NCBI GenBank assembly: GCA_021442155.1
Contig: CM038214.1
Coordinates: 50,846,703 to 50,910,702 of the forward strand
Length of the DNA: 64,000 bases
Direction of reading: 5' to 3'
From: Cymbidium sinense
Lineage: Eukaryota; Streptophyta; Magnoliopsida; Asparagales; Orchidaceae
Shown: one piece after another, positions 23,991 through 35,466 of the stretch
Layout of the letters: the number at the start of each line of letters is the position of its first letter
Position numbering within the stretch: position 1 is the first letter of the stretch
The notes under the pieces: model-generated
What the model saw: the letters and a program-made list of their open reading frames with translations, nothing else
What the model was told of the DNA's origin: nothing
Databases searched by the model: none
Program-made: the position numbers and the translations under genes

Positions 23991-26900
23991 TATTTAGTTT
24001 ATTTTTTATTTATTTCAGTTTATTTTATTTTTTTATTTATGTTTATTTTTTTATTTTGTTTAGTTTATCTATTTTAGGTTTATTTATTTTAGTTTAGGTT
24101 TATTAATTTAGTTTATTTTTTAGTTTTAGGTTTAGGTTTATGCTTATTTTTTAGTTGAGTTTTATTTTTATTTTCTTTTTTTTTAGGTTTAGGTTTTTTT
24201 TTATAGGTTTAGGTTTAGGTTTTTTTTTTATTTTATAAGTTTAGCTTTTATTTTTTATTTGTAGGTTGAAGTTTTTATTTTATTTTCTTAGGGTTAGGTT
24301 TTAGGTTTTTATTTCAAGTTTATTTTTAGGTTTTATTTCTTTGTTTAGGTTTAGGTTTATTTTTAATTTATTATATTTTATTTAGGTTAGGTTTAGGTTT
24401 AGGTTTAGTTTATTTTAGGTTTAGGTTTAGGTTTAATTTATTCTAGTTTAATTTTTTTTAGTTTAGGTTTAGGTTCATTTTATTTTTATTTTAGGTTTTG
24501 GTTTTTTTTAGTTTAAGGTTTAGGTTTTATTTTTTATTTATTTTTAGGTCTTTTTTAGGTTTAGGTTTTTATTTAGTTTTTATTTTATTTTATTTTATTT
24601 TAGGCTTATTTTATTTAGGATTTTTTATTTTTTTTGTTTAGTTTGGGTTTTATTTATTTTATTTTTTTTTGTTTAGTTTTAATTTTATTTTTTTTTTCTT
24701 TTAAGTTTAGGTTTAGGTTTAGGTTTAGGTTTTAGGTTTTAGTTTATGTTTTTATTTTATTTTGGTTTAGATTTTTTATTAATTTTATTTTTAGGCTTTA
24801 TTTTTTTTAGGTTTAGGTTTTTAGCTTTTCAGGGTTAGGGTTTAGATTTTAGGGTTTATGGTTTTAGGGTTTAGGGTTTATAGTTTAGGGTTTAGGGTTT
24901 AGGGTTTTGGGTTTAAGTTTTAGGTTTAGGTTTCAGGTTTTAGTTCAGGGTTTAGGGTTTAGATCTATTTATTTATTTATTTTAGATTTACTTATTAATT
25001 TAAGTTTTTTATTTTAGTTTATTTTTTCAGGTTTAGGTTTAGGTTTAGGTTTATTTAATTTTTTATTTATTTTTAGGTTTTCTTAGGTTTTGGTTTTTAT
25101 TTAGTTTTTATTTTATTTTTTTAGGTATATTTTATTTTTATTTTACATTTAGTTTTTATTTTCTTTAAGTTTTTTATTCTTAAGTTTATTTTGTTTTTTT
25201 AGTTTAGTTTATGTTATTAATTATTTTATTTTAGTTTATTCAATTTTATTTTTAGGTTTAGGTTTTTATTTGTTTTTATTTTTTTTATTTAGGTTTAGGT
25301 TTTTTTATTTATTTTATATTTAGGTTTTATTTAGTTTAGGTTTAGGTTTTTAAGGTCTAGGGCTTAGGGTTTAGGGTTTAGGGTTTTAGGCTTTACGGTT
25401 TTAGGGTTTAGGGCTTAGGGTTTTAGTTTTTAGGGTTAGCTTAGGGTTTAGGGTTTAGGGTATATATTTTTGATTTAACATTCAGGTTTTAGTATAGGTT
25501 TATATTTAAATTAAGTAAACCTGTAGGTTTAAGTTTTTTTTTTATTTTACTTTTAAGGTTTTGGGTTTAGGGTTAGCTTAGTATTTAGGTTTTTCTTAAA
25601 ATTAAGTAAATCGATAGGTTAAGTGTTATTTAATTTATTTAGTTTATTTTTTATTTAGTTTAATTTATTTTATTAATAATTTTTATTTATGTTTATTTTT
25701 TATTTTTAATTAGTTTAATTTATTTATTATAAGTCCATTTATTTTAGTTTAAGATTTTTATTTTAGTTTTTTTTTTTTAAGTTTAGGTTTATTTTTTAGT
25801 TGAGATTTTATTTTATTTTATTTTTTAGGTTTTGATTTTATTTTTTATTTTGGGTTTATGTTTAGGTTTTTATTTTATCTTTTTATGTTTGGAGTTTAGA
25901 TTTTTATTTTAGGTTTTTTTTTAGATTTTATTTTTTAGGTTAAGATTAGGTTTATTTTTAGTTTATTTTATTATATTTAATTTAGGTTTAGGTTTAGGTT
26001 TAGTTTATTTTAGGTTTAGGCTTAGGTTTTATTTATTTTCATTTAGGTTTAGGTTTATTTTATTTTAGGTTTAGGGTTTTTTCTTTAGGGTTTAGGTTTT
26101 ATTTTTTATTTATTTTTAGGTTTTTTAGGTTTAGATTTTTATTTAGTTTTAATTTTATTTTTTTAGGTTTATTTTGTCTTCATTTTACATTTAGTTTTAT
26201 TTTCTTTAGGTTTTTTATTCTAAAGTTTATTTTATTTTTTTAGTTTAGTTTAGGATATTAATTATTTTATTTTAGTTTATTTAATTTTATTTTTAGGTTT
26301 AGGTTTAGGTTATAGTTTAGGTTTTTATTTTATTTTATTTTTATATTTTATTTAGGTTTAGGTTTTTTTATTTATTTTATTTTTAGGTTTTATTTAATTT
26401 AGGTTTAGGTTTTTAGGGTTTAGGGTTTTTTTTAAATTAAGTAAACTAATAGGTATAGGTTTATTTAGCTTATTTTTTATTTATTTTAGTTTATTTTATT
26501 TTTTATTTTTTTATTTTGTTTATCTTTTATTTTTATTTATTTAGCTTATTTATTTAAGGTTTATTTATTTTAGTACATTTTGTAGGTTTAGGTTTATGTT
26601 TATGTTTATTTTTTAGTTTAGTTTTATATTTATTATATCTTAGGATTAGGCTTTATTTTTTATTTTTAGGTTTAGGTTTAGGTTTAGGTTTCATTTTACT
26701 TTTTTAGGTTTATAGTTTATAATTTAGGTTTTATTTTTTAGTTTAGGTTTAGGTTTAGGTTTATTTATAGTTTATTTTAATTTATTTAGTTTAGAGTTTA
26801 GCTTTAGTTTATTTTAAGTTTAGGTTTAGGTTTTCTTTATTTTAGTTTAGGTTTAGGTTTATTTTATTTTGTTTATTTTCGGTTTAGTTTTTTTTTTAGT

Positions 26901-28601
26901 TTGGGTTTTTGTTTTAATTTTTATTTATTTTTAGGTTTTTTTTAGGTTTAGATTTTTATTTAGTTTTTATTTTATTTTATTTTAGGTTTATTTTATTTTT
27001 ATTTTACATTTTGTTTTTTTATTTAGGGTTTTATTTTTATGTTTATTTTATTTTATTTAGTTTATGTTTTTCTTTAGTTTATTCTAGTTTTGTTTTTATT
27101 TTTTATTTTTTTATTTTTAGGTTTAGGTTTATGTTTAGGTTTAGCTTTAGGTTTTAGTTTAGGTTTTTATTAATTTTATTTTTTTAATTAATTTAACTTT
27201 AGGTTTTTATTTATATTTTTTCAAATTTTTAGGTTTTATTTAGCTTAGGTTTAGGTTTTTAGGTTTTTGGGGTTTACGATTTAGGGTTTGGTGTTTAGGG
27301 TTTGGTGTTTAGGATTTAGGATCTAGGGTTTGGGATTTAGCATTTATGATTTAGGGTTGTAGGTTTTTATGTTTAGGGTTTAGGGTTCAAGGTTTAGGGT
27401 TTAGGGTTTAGGGTTTATGGTTTAAGGGTTTAGGGTTTAGGATTTTAGGGTTTGGGATTTAGGGTTTAGGGTTGTAGGTTTAGGGATTAGGGTTAGTTTT
27501 AGGGTTTAGGGTTTAGGGTTAGGGTTTTTTTAATTTTTTTATTTATTATTATTTTTAAATTAAGTAAATTCAATACTTTAGGTTTATTTAGTTTATTTTT
27601 TTATTTATTTTAGTTGATTTAGGGTTATTTTTATTTATATTTAGTGTAGTTTATTTATTTTAGGTTTATTTATTTTAGTTTATGTTTTTTATTTTAGCTT
27701 TTTTCTATGTTTAGGTTTTGGTTTATTTTTTAATTTAGTTTTATTTATATTTTATTTTTATGGTTTTAGTTTTATTTTTTAATTTTATGTTTAGTTTAGG
27801 TTTTTATTTTATTTTTTTTAGGTTTAGGTTTTAGGTTTTTATTTTAGGTTTTATTTTTTAGTTTATGTTTATTTTTAATTTATTTTATTTTATTTAGTTT
27901 TGGTTTAGTTTTAGGTTTAGTTTATTTTAGGTGTAAGTATAGGTTTTGTTTATTTTAGTTTAGGTTTAGGTTTATTTTATTTTTATTTTTGGTTTAGGTT
28001 TTTGATTTAGTTTAGGGTTTAGGTTTTATTTTTAGGTTTATTGTTTAAGTTTAGGTTTTACTTAATTTTTATTTTTCTTATTTTAGGTTTAGTTTTGATT
28101 TTATATAAATTTTTTATTTTTTTTTTAGTTTAGTTTATGTTTTATTTTATTTTATTTTAGATTAGTTTTTATTTTTTATTTTATTTTCTTTTTAGGTTTA
28201 TGTTTAGGTTTAGTTATAGGTTTAGATTTTAGTTTATGTTTTTATTTTATTATATTTTATTATTTTTTTGTTTGAATTTTTTATTTATTTTAATTATAGG
28301 TTTTATTAGTTTAGATTTTAGTTTATATTTTTTTAGGGTTTAGGGTTTAGGGTTAGTTTAGGGTTTGGGGTTTAGGGTTTAAGGTTTGGGGTTTGGAGTT
28401 CAGGGTTTAGGGTTTAAGCTTTTTTTTGAGTTTAGGATTTAGGGTTTAGGGTTTAGAGTTTAGAGTTTAGGTTTTAGGGTTTAGGGTTTAGGGTTTAGTG
28501 TTTCAAGGTTTAGGGTTTACGATTTAGGGTTTAGGGTTTAAGGTTTAGGTTTTTGGATTAGGGTTCAGGTTTTAGTTTAAGGTTTTGGGTTTTTTTCTTT
28601 T

Positions 28602-28640
28602 AAATAGAGAACAAATTCATATTCAACATTTCTTCTTTTA
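28602..28640 (-). pseudogene. GR-RBP 3'-UTR remnant 2
   Basis: Same terminal ~38 bp and same truncation point as remnant 1; the neighbouring sequence also matches, indicating a duplicated segment of about 4.65 kb. Confidence 0.65.
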
Positions 28641-29762
28641 TTTATTTAGTTTATTTTTTATTTGTTTTAGTTTATTTTATTTTTTTATTTATGTTTATTT
28701 TTTATTTTTATTTTGTTTAGTTTATCTATTTTAGGTTTATTTATTTTAGTTTAGGTTTTTTTATTTTTGTTTATTTTTTAGTTTTAGGTTTAGGTTTATG
28801 TTTATTTTTAGTTGAGTTTTATTTTTAATTTATTTTTTAAGTTTAAGTTTTATTTTTTAATTTTAGGTTTAGGTTTAGGTTTTTATTTTATTTTTTAGGT
28901 TTAGGTTTAATTTTTTTTTTTTAGGTTTAGGTTTAGGCTTTTGTTTTATTTTCTTAGGTTTATGTTTTAGGTTTTTATTTCAGGTTTATCTATAGGTTTT
29001 ATTTTTTTAGTTCAGGTTTAGGTTTATTTTTAATTTATTATATTTTATTTAGGTTAGGTTTAGGTTTAGTTTTAGTTTATTTTAGATTTAGGTTTAGGAT
29101 TTATTTATTTTAGTTTACTTTGTTTAGTTTAGGTTTAGGTTTATTTTATTTTTATTTTTGGTTTAGGTTTTTTTTAAATTAAGGATTAGGTTTTATTTTT
29201 TATTTATTTTTAGGTTTTTTTTAAGTTTAGGTTTTTATTTAGTTTTTATTTTATTTTATTTTAGGTTTATTTTATTTTTATTTTAGGTTTATTTTTATTT
29301 ATTTAAGTTTTTTATTTTTTTAGTTTAGTTTGGGTTTTTATTTATTTTATTTTAGTTTAGTTTTTATTTTTATTTATTTTTCTTTTAGGTTTAGGTTTAG
29401 ATGTAGGTTTTAGGTTTTAGTTTGTGTTTTTATTTTATTTTGGTTTAGATTTTTTTATTAATTTTATCTTTAGGCCTTATTTTGTTTAGGTTTAGGTTTT
29501 TATCTTTTCATGGTTGGATTTAGGGTTAGTTTAAGGTTTAGGGTTAGTTCATGGTTTAGGTTTTGGGGTTTATGGTTTAGGTTTTATGAATTTTTTTTTT
29601 TTTGGGTTTAGAGTTTAGGGTATATGGTTTTAGTGTTTAGGGTTTATGGTTTAGGATTTAGGGTTTAGGGTTTGGGGTTTAGGGATTTTAGGGTTTAGGG
29701 TTTAAGTTTTAGGTTTAGGTTTCAAGTTTTAGTTCAGGGTTTATGGTTTTTGGGTTCTTTTT

Positions 29763-29800
29763 AAGAGAGAACAAATTTAGATTCAATATTTCTACTTTTG
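29763..29800 (-). pseudogene. GR-RBP 3'-UTR remnant 3
   Basis: A more diverged version of the same terminal segment, again joined to TTTATTTAG. Confidence 0.55.
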
Positions 29801-30337
29801 TTTATTTAGTTTTTTTAGATTGTTTTTTAGGATTTTTATTTTTATGTTTATTTTATTTTTTTAGTTTAGTTTAGGTTTTCATATATTTTATTTTAGTGTA
29901 TTTTTATTAGTTTATTTTAATCTTTTTTTGGGTTTAGGTTTAGGTTTTAGTTTAGGTTTTTATTTTATTTTATTTTTTATTATATTTTTAGGTTTTATTT
30001 AGTTTAGGTTTAGGTTTTTAGGTTTTTAGGGTTTAGGTTTAGGGTTTAGGGTTTAGGGTATTAGGGTTTAGGGTTTAGGGTTTAAGATTTAGAGTTTAGG
30101 CTTTAGGGTTTAGGGTTTTTAGGGTTTAAGGTTTAGGATTTGGGGTTAGCTTAGAGTTTAGGGTTAGTTTAGGTTTTAGGGTTTAAGGTTAAGGTTTAGG
30201 CTTTAGGGTTTAGGGTTTTATGGTTTAGGGTTTAGGGTTTTGGGTTAGTTTAGGGTTTAAGGTTTAGGGTTTTAGGGTTGAGGGTTGAGGGTTTAGGGTT
30301 AAGGGTTAGGGTTAGGGTTTAGGATTAAGGATTTAGA

Positions 30338-30426
30338 GTAGCCGAGCCCTACCATCATTCAACCTTGAATACAAAAGAATAATTATAATTGTATTAAATG
30401 CTATGGGGCCTAAACCATGGCCAACT
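30338..30426. other. Spacer at head-to-head telomere-like junction (TTTAGGG to CCCTAAA)
   Basis: About 90 bp separating TTTAGGG units on the left from CCCTAAA units on the right. This is the orientation produced by end-to-end fusion of two telomeres. The spacer includes AATAATTATAATTGTATTAA and no telomere unit or gene. Confidence 0.82.
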
Positions 30427-31487
30427 CCCTAAACCCTAAACCCTAAACCTTATACTATGCCTTAAACCCTAAACCCCAAACCCTAAATCCAAAACCCCAA
30501 AACAACTCCCAAAGCCTAAACTCTAAACTAAACTAAACCTAAACCACCCTAAACCACTAAACTCCCTAAACAAACCCCAAAAACCAACCTAAACTACCTA
30601 AACCCTGCTTTCTACCCTAAACCCATACCTAAAGCTGAGCTAAACCTAAAAAATAAAATAAATGAACTACCTAAATAAAATATAAATAAAGTAAAATGAC
30701 TAAATAAACTAAACCTAAAAATAATAAACTAATAAAGAATAAAGATAAATAAAACTTATGCTAAACAATAATAAAATAAACCCAATAAAACCTACAAAAT
30801 AAAAATATAAATATAAAATAAACCTAAAGATAAAATATAAATAAAACCTAAATAAATGTAAACATAAAACTTTAAAATAAATTAAAATAAACCTACCACA
30901 AACTAAACCTGACTAAAATAAAATAAAATAAATAAACCTAAACCAATGATATAACTAAAATGACCTACACTTAAACTAAATAAAATAAAATAAACTAAAA
31001 AAACTAAAAAAAAGAGTAAACCTAAAATAAAACCTGACATAAACCTAAAAATAAAATAAAAAAACCTAAAAAAATATTAGATAATACTAAAAAATAATTA
31101 AACTAAACCTAAACTAAACCTAAACCTAAAAATAAACTAAAATAAAACTAAACTAAAATAAATAAACCTTAAATACTAAACTAAATAAAAGTAAACCTAA
31201 ATAAAATTAAAATAAAAATAAACTAAAATAAAAAATAAAACCTATAACTGTTACTTAAATAAAACCCATAAACCCTAAATACTAAACCCTAAACCCTAAA
31301 CCTAAACATACTAAACCTACCCACTAAACCTAAAAAAACCCTAAACCCTACCTGGACCTAAACCCTAAACCCAACCATAAACCCTAAACTATAAAAATCC
31401 CAAACCTTAAACTAAACTAAAGTAACTAAATAAATTTAAAAATAAACCTAACCTTAAAACTTAAAACCTAAACCTAAAAAACCCCAG
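30427..31487. repeat. Telomere-like tract, CCCTAAA polarity
   Basis: Clean CCCTAAA from 30427, A-rich drift from about 30650 to 31240, clean units again to the AGTAACTAAATAAATTT leader near 31421. Confidence 0.86.
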
Positions 31488-31967
31488 AATGGGAAGAACC
31501 AGCAGAACATCACCGTTAACCAAGCTCAGTCTAGATCTAGCGGTGGAGGCGAAGGCAGAGGTGGCAGTTATTACAGTGGTGGTGGGGGATCTGGAGGTGA
31601 TGGTGGATATGGAGGTGGTGGTCGGAGCAGTGGTGGTTATGGAGGCAGGAGGAGCGATTTTGGTTATAGCCGTTGTGGTGGCGGAGGGAGAGATCAGAGA
31701 TATGATGGTGTATCCCGCTACTCAAGAGGCCACGGTGGTTTTGATGGGAATTGGATAAATAGAAGATCAGCTAATCCGATCTACTGCTTATGAAACTGTG
31801 TCTTCACAGTAGAGACAGTTCTAGTTATCTAGGGTTTTTATTTGCTCTATGTGTGCTCATTTTTGATCTATGTCGACGCTTGTGTCTTAGAAAACTTGGT
31901 GTGTTCTTAGTTGATGAAATTGAAAAGATGAAATGTTGAATCTGAATTGGCTCTCTGTTAAAGAAAA
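31488..31967 (+). pseudogene. GR-RBP 3' fragment, copy H (101 open codons)
   Basis: In frame from 31488: NGKNQQNITVNQAQSRSSGG, then a Gly-rich tail with SYYSGGGGSGG, GGYGGGGRSSGGYGGRRS and RYSRGHGGF. The family ending GNWRN here reads GNWINRR: the usual TGA is changed to AGA, so the frame runs on to TGA at 31791-31793. There is no start codon in this frame and two LDG codons are deleted. The 3' UTR and A-run follow. Shares the DFGYSRCGG segment and the lost stop with copy I, so the two are sisters. Confidence 0.85.
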
Positions 31968-34900
31968 CCAAAACCCTAAAACTAAAGTTGAAACCTAAAA
32001 CCTAAACACTAAAACCCTAAACCTAAAACAAACTCACTAAAATCTAAACCATCACCCCAAACCCACTAAACCCTAAACCTAAAACCTAAACCCTAAACCC
32101 TAAAAAACCCCCAAAACAAACCCAAACCTAAACCCCCTAAACCCTACCACCCCCACCACCCTAAACCCACCCCCTTAACGCTAACCCTAAACCCAAAAAC
32201 TAAAACCTAAATCTGCACTAAATAACAAAATAAATAAATGAAAACTTAAAAAACCAAAATAAAATAAAAAAAAACAAAAACTAAACTAAAATAAATAAAT
32301 TGAAAACATAAACTAAACTAAAAATAAAATAAATGAAAACCTAAATAAAATAAAACTATATGTAAAATAAATAAAATAAATAAAATAAAATAAAATAAAA
32401 TAAAACTAAATAACTAAACCTAAAAATAAAACCCAAAATAAAAAATAAAACTAAACCCTAAATTAAAAGAAAACCTAAACCTAAAATAAACAACTAAAAT
32501 AAACCTAAACCTAAACTAAATAAAATAAACTAAAATAAATTAAACATAAATCTAAGCTTAAAATAAATAAACCTAAACCTAAAATAAAATAAAATAAAAT
32601 AAACATAAATAAACCTAAACCTAAACTAAAAAAATAAAACATAAAAAAAACCTAAAATAAAAACCAAAAACCTAAACTGAAAAAAACCTAAACATACAAA
32701 AATTAAAATACTAGAAATAAACATAAACCTATATGAAACCTAAAAAAAAATAAAAATAAAACCTAAAATAAATGAACTAAACTAAATAAAAATAAAATAA
32801 ACATAAATAAAAAAAATAAAATAAACTAAAATACATAAAATAAACTAAGTAACCCTACTGGTTTAAATTTAAAAAAAACCCTAAACCCTACCACTAAATG
32901 TACCCTTCTCACACTTCCTAATCCTAAGCCCCCACCCTAAATACCTTAAACTTTAAATAAAACCTAAAATAAAATTAAAAAAACCTAAATAAAATAAAAT
33001 AAAATAAAATCAACACCTAAACTAAAATGAACCTATGCCTAAAATAAAATAAATAAAACTAAAATAAAATAAATAAATAAAATAAAACCTAAACTAAACT
33101 AAAATAAAAGCTAAAAATAGAAAACAATATAATAAAACTAAAAAAATGTAAAATATAAAATAAAATAAAATAAAAACTAAATAAAACCTAAATCTAAAAA
33201 TATTCCCAAAAATAAAACCTAAAAAAATAAAAAATAAAAAACTAAAATAAAAACTTAACCAAAATAAAATAAAATAAAAAAATAAAATAAACTAAACTAA
33301 AAAACTAAACTAAAATAAATAAAACCTAAACTTAAAATAAACTAAACATAAACCCTAAACTAAATAAAATAAATAAACTAAAATAAACCGTAAACTAAAA
33401 TAAAACCTAAAATAAACCTTAAATAAAAACCTAAAACCTAAAATAAATCCTAAAAAAAGCTAAAACCTATACTACTAAATGAAACCTAAAATAAAATACA
33501 TAAAATAACTTAAACTAAACTAAAATAAATAAATAAAATAAAATAAAATATAAAATAAACTAAACATAAACTAAAACCAAAAATAAAATAAAACATATTA
33601 ACTAAACTAAAATAAAATAAATAAATTAAAATTAAAACCTAATTAAAATAACAACAACCTAAAATAAAATAAAATAAACCTAAAATAAAATAAGATAAAC
33701 ACTAAAACATAAACCTAAAAAAATACCTAAAATAAAAAATAAACGTGGACCACTAAAAAAAATAAAACTTAAAATAATAAAATGATCCTAAAGTGAGTAG
33801 GCCAAAAACTGAGCTCTAGGCCATGGGAAACCCTAGGCCATGCTAACTTAAACTACCTTAACTAAACCCTTACTAAAAGTAAACTAAAGCCTTTAAACTG
33901 AGCTAGTGACCACTAACTGGTGAAGGCTCTAATCCTAAACCCTAGCCACACTAAACCAAACCTAGGCCAATAACCAAAATGCTAAGCTAAACTAAATTAA
34001 ACCTAAAATAAAATAAATAAAAGCCTAAAACCTAAATAAAATGTAAAAATAAAGTAAAATAAAACCAAATAAAACACGACCTAAACCTAAAAAATAAAAT
34101 ATAAAAATGGTAAAATAAAATAAATAAAAACTTATACTAAATTAAATAATAAAATAAACCTAATAATAAAAAAAACATAAATAAAATAAAAACAAGCCAT
34201 AAAATAAAAATAAAATAAACCTAAAATAAAATAAAATAAAAACTTAAACCTAAAATATAAACAAAAAAAAAACTTTAAAATAAATAAAAAATAAAACATA
34301 AACCTTACACTAAAAAAAAACCTAAACCTAAAATAAAATAAAATAAAATAAACAAAATAAAATAAACTAAACCTAAATTGAAATAAACCTAAAATAAATA
34401 AAATCTAAACTTAAACTTAAACTAAATAAAATAAAATAAACAAAAAAACTAAAAATAAAACCTAGAGTAAAACTAAAATAAAAACCTAAAAACCTAAAAT
34501 CAAAAAAATGGAATAAAACCTAAAGATTAAATTAAAAATAAAACCTAAACCTAAAAAATATATGAGAAATAAAATTGAACCAAAAATAAACTTAAAGCTA
34601 AACATACAAAAATAACCTAAAATAAAAACCTAAACTAAAATAAATAAACCTAAAATAAGTATACTAAACCAAATAAAAAGTAAACCTATATAAAATAAAA
34701 TATAAAATAAACTAAAATAAAAAAATAAACTAAATAAACCTAAACCTACCTGTTTACTTAAATAAAAAAAAACCTGTAAACCCTAAATACTAAACCCTAA
34801 ATGCTAAACCCTAAAACATAAACTTAAAACCCTAACCCTAAACCCTAAACCTTAAAAGCATAAACCCTAAAACCCCACCCACCACACTAACCCCTAAACC

Positions 34901-35009
34901 CTAACCATCCCTAAACTAAATCCCAAATAAACCTAAACTAGTAACTAAATAAATTTAAAAATAAACCAAAACCCAAAACTTAAAACTAAACCTAAACCTA
35001 AACTCTAAG
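31968..35009. repeat. Degenerate telomere-like tract, CCCTAAA polarity
   Basis: Clean CCCTAAA near 31970-32200, A-rich drift (AAATAAA, CCTAAA) to about 34740 with one box-like CTGGTTTAAATTTAAAA at 32862, a short CCTAGG/GAGCTC-containing patch at 33790-33990, and a GTTTACTTAAA box at 34752 before clean units and the leader at about 34940. No gene. Confidence 0.82.
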
Positions 35010-35466
35010 AATGGGAAGAACCTGGCGGCGAACATCACAGTTAACCGCTGATCTAGATCGGTGGAGGAGGTGATGAATATTACATGGTGGTGGGGATCTA
35101 GAGGTGATGGTGGATATGGAGGTGGTGGTCGGAGCAGTGGTGGTTATGGAGGTAGGAGGGGCGATTTTGGTTATAGCCGTTGTGGTGGCAGAGGGAGAGA
35201 TTAGAGATATGATGGTGGATCCTGCTACTCGAGAGATCACGGTGATTTTGATGGGAATTGGATAAACAGAAGACCAGCTAATCCGATCTACTGCTTATGA
35301 ATCTGTGTCTTCACAGAAGAGACGGTTCTAGTTATCTAGGGTTTTTTATGCGTGCTCATTTTTTATCTATGTCGACGCTTGTGTCTTAGAAAACTTAGTG
35401 TGTTCTTAGTTGATGAAATTGAAAAGATGAAATGTTGAATCTGAATTGATTCTCTGTTAAAGAAAA
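35010..35466 (+). pseudogene. GR-RBP 3' fragment, copy I
   Basis: Sister of copy H: same GGDGGYGGGGRSSGGYGG and DFGYSRCGG codons and the same TGA-to-AGA-type loss of the natural stop. It has small deletions around the RRM end and a stop replacing Gln in the GRD-Q segment. The 3' UTR and A-run are conserved. Confidence 0.82.

Larger units (their letters stand above)
18117..30337. repeat. 12-kb degenerate telomere-like domain, TTTAGGG polarity
   Basis: Alternates clean TTTAGGG clusters (for example near 18190-18400, 21590-21850, 23770-23890, 27280-27520, 30010-30330) with long TTTATTTTA/TTTAGGTTTA tracts. A reverse GTTTACTTAATTT box (AAATTAAGTAAAC) recurs near 19570, 20871, 21857, 22941, 25507, 26433 and 27555, usually just after a TTTAGGG cluster. 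No coding feature is visible except the three GR-RBP 3'-end remnants listed separately. Confidence 0.85.

Noticed and set aside
18117..30337. Centromeric satellite
   Set aside because: No uniform 150-180-bp monomer; the periodicity visible is the ~7-bp telomere unit and kb-scale blocks.
30427..31487. Telomerase RNA template (CUAAACCCUAA-like)
   Set aside because: Every CCCTAAA tract contains this word; there is no promoter or surrounding RNA gene structure.
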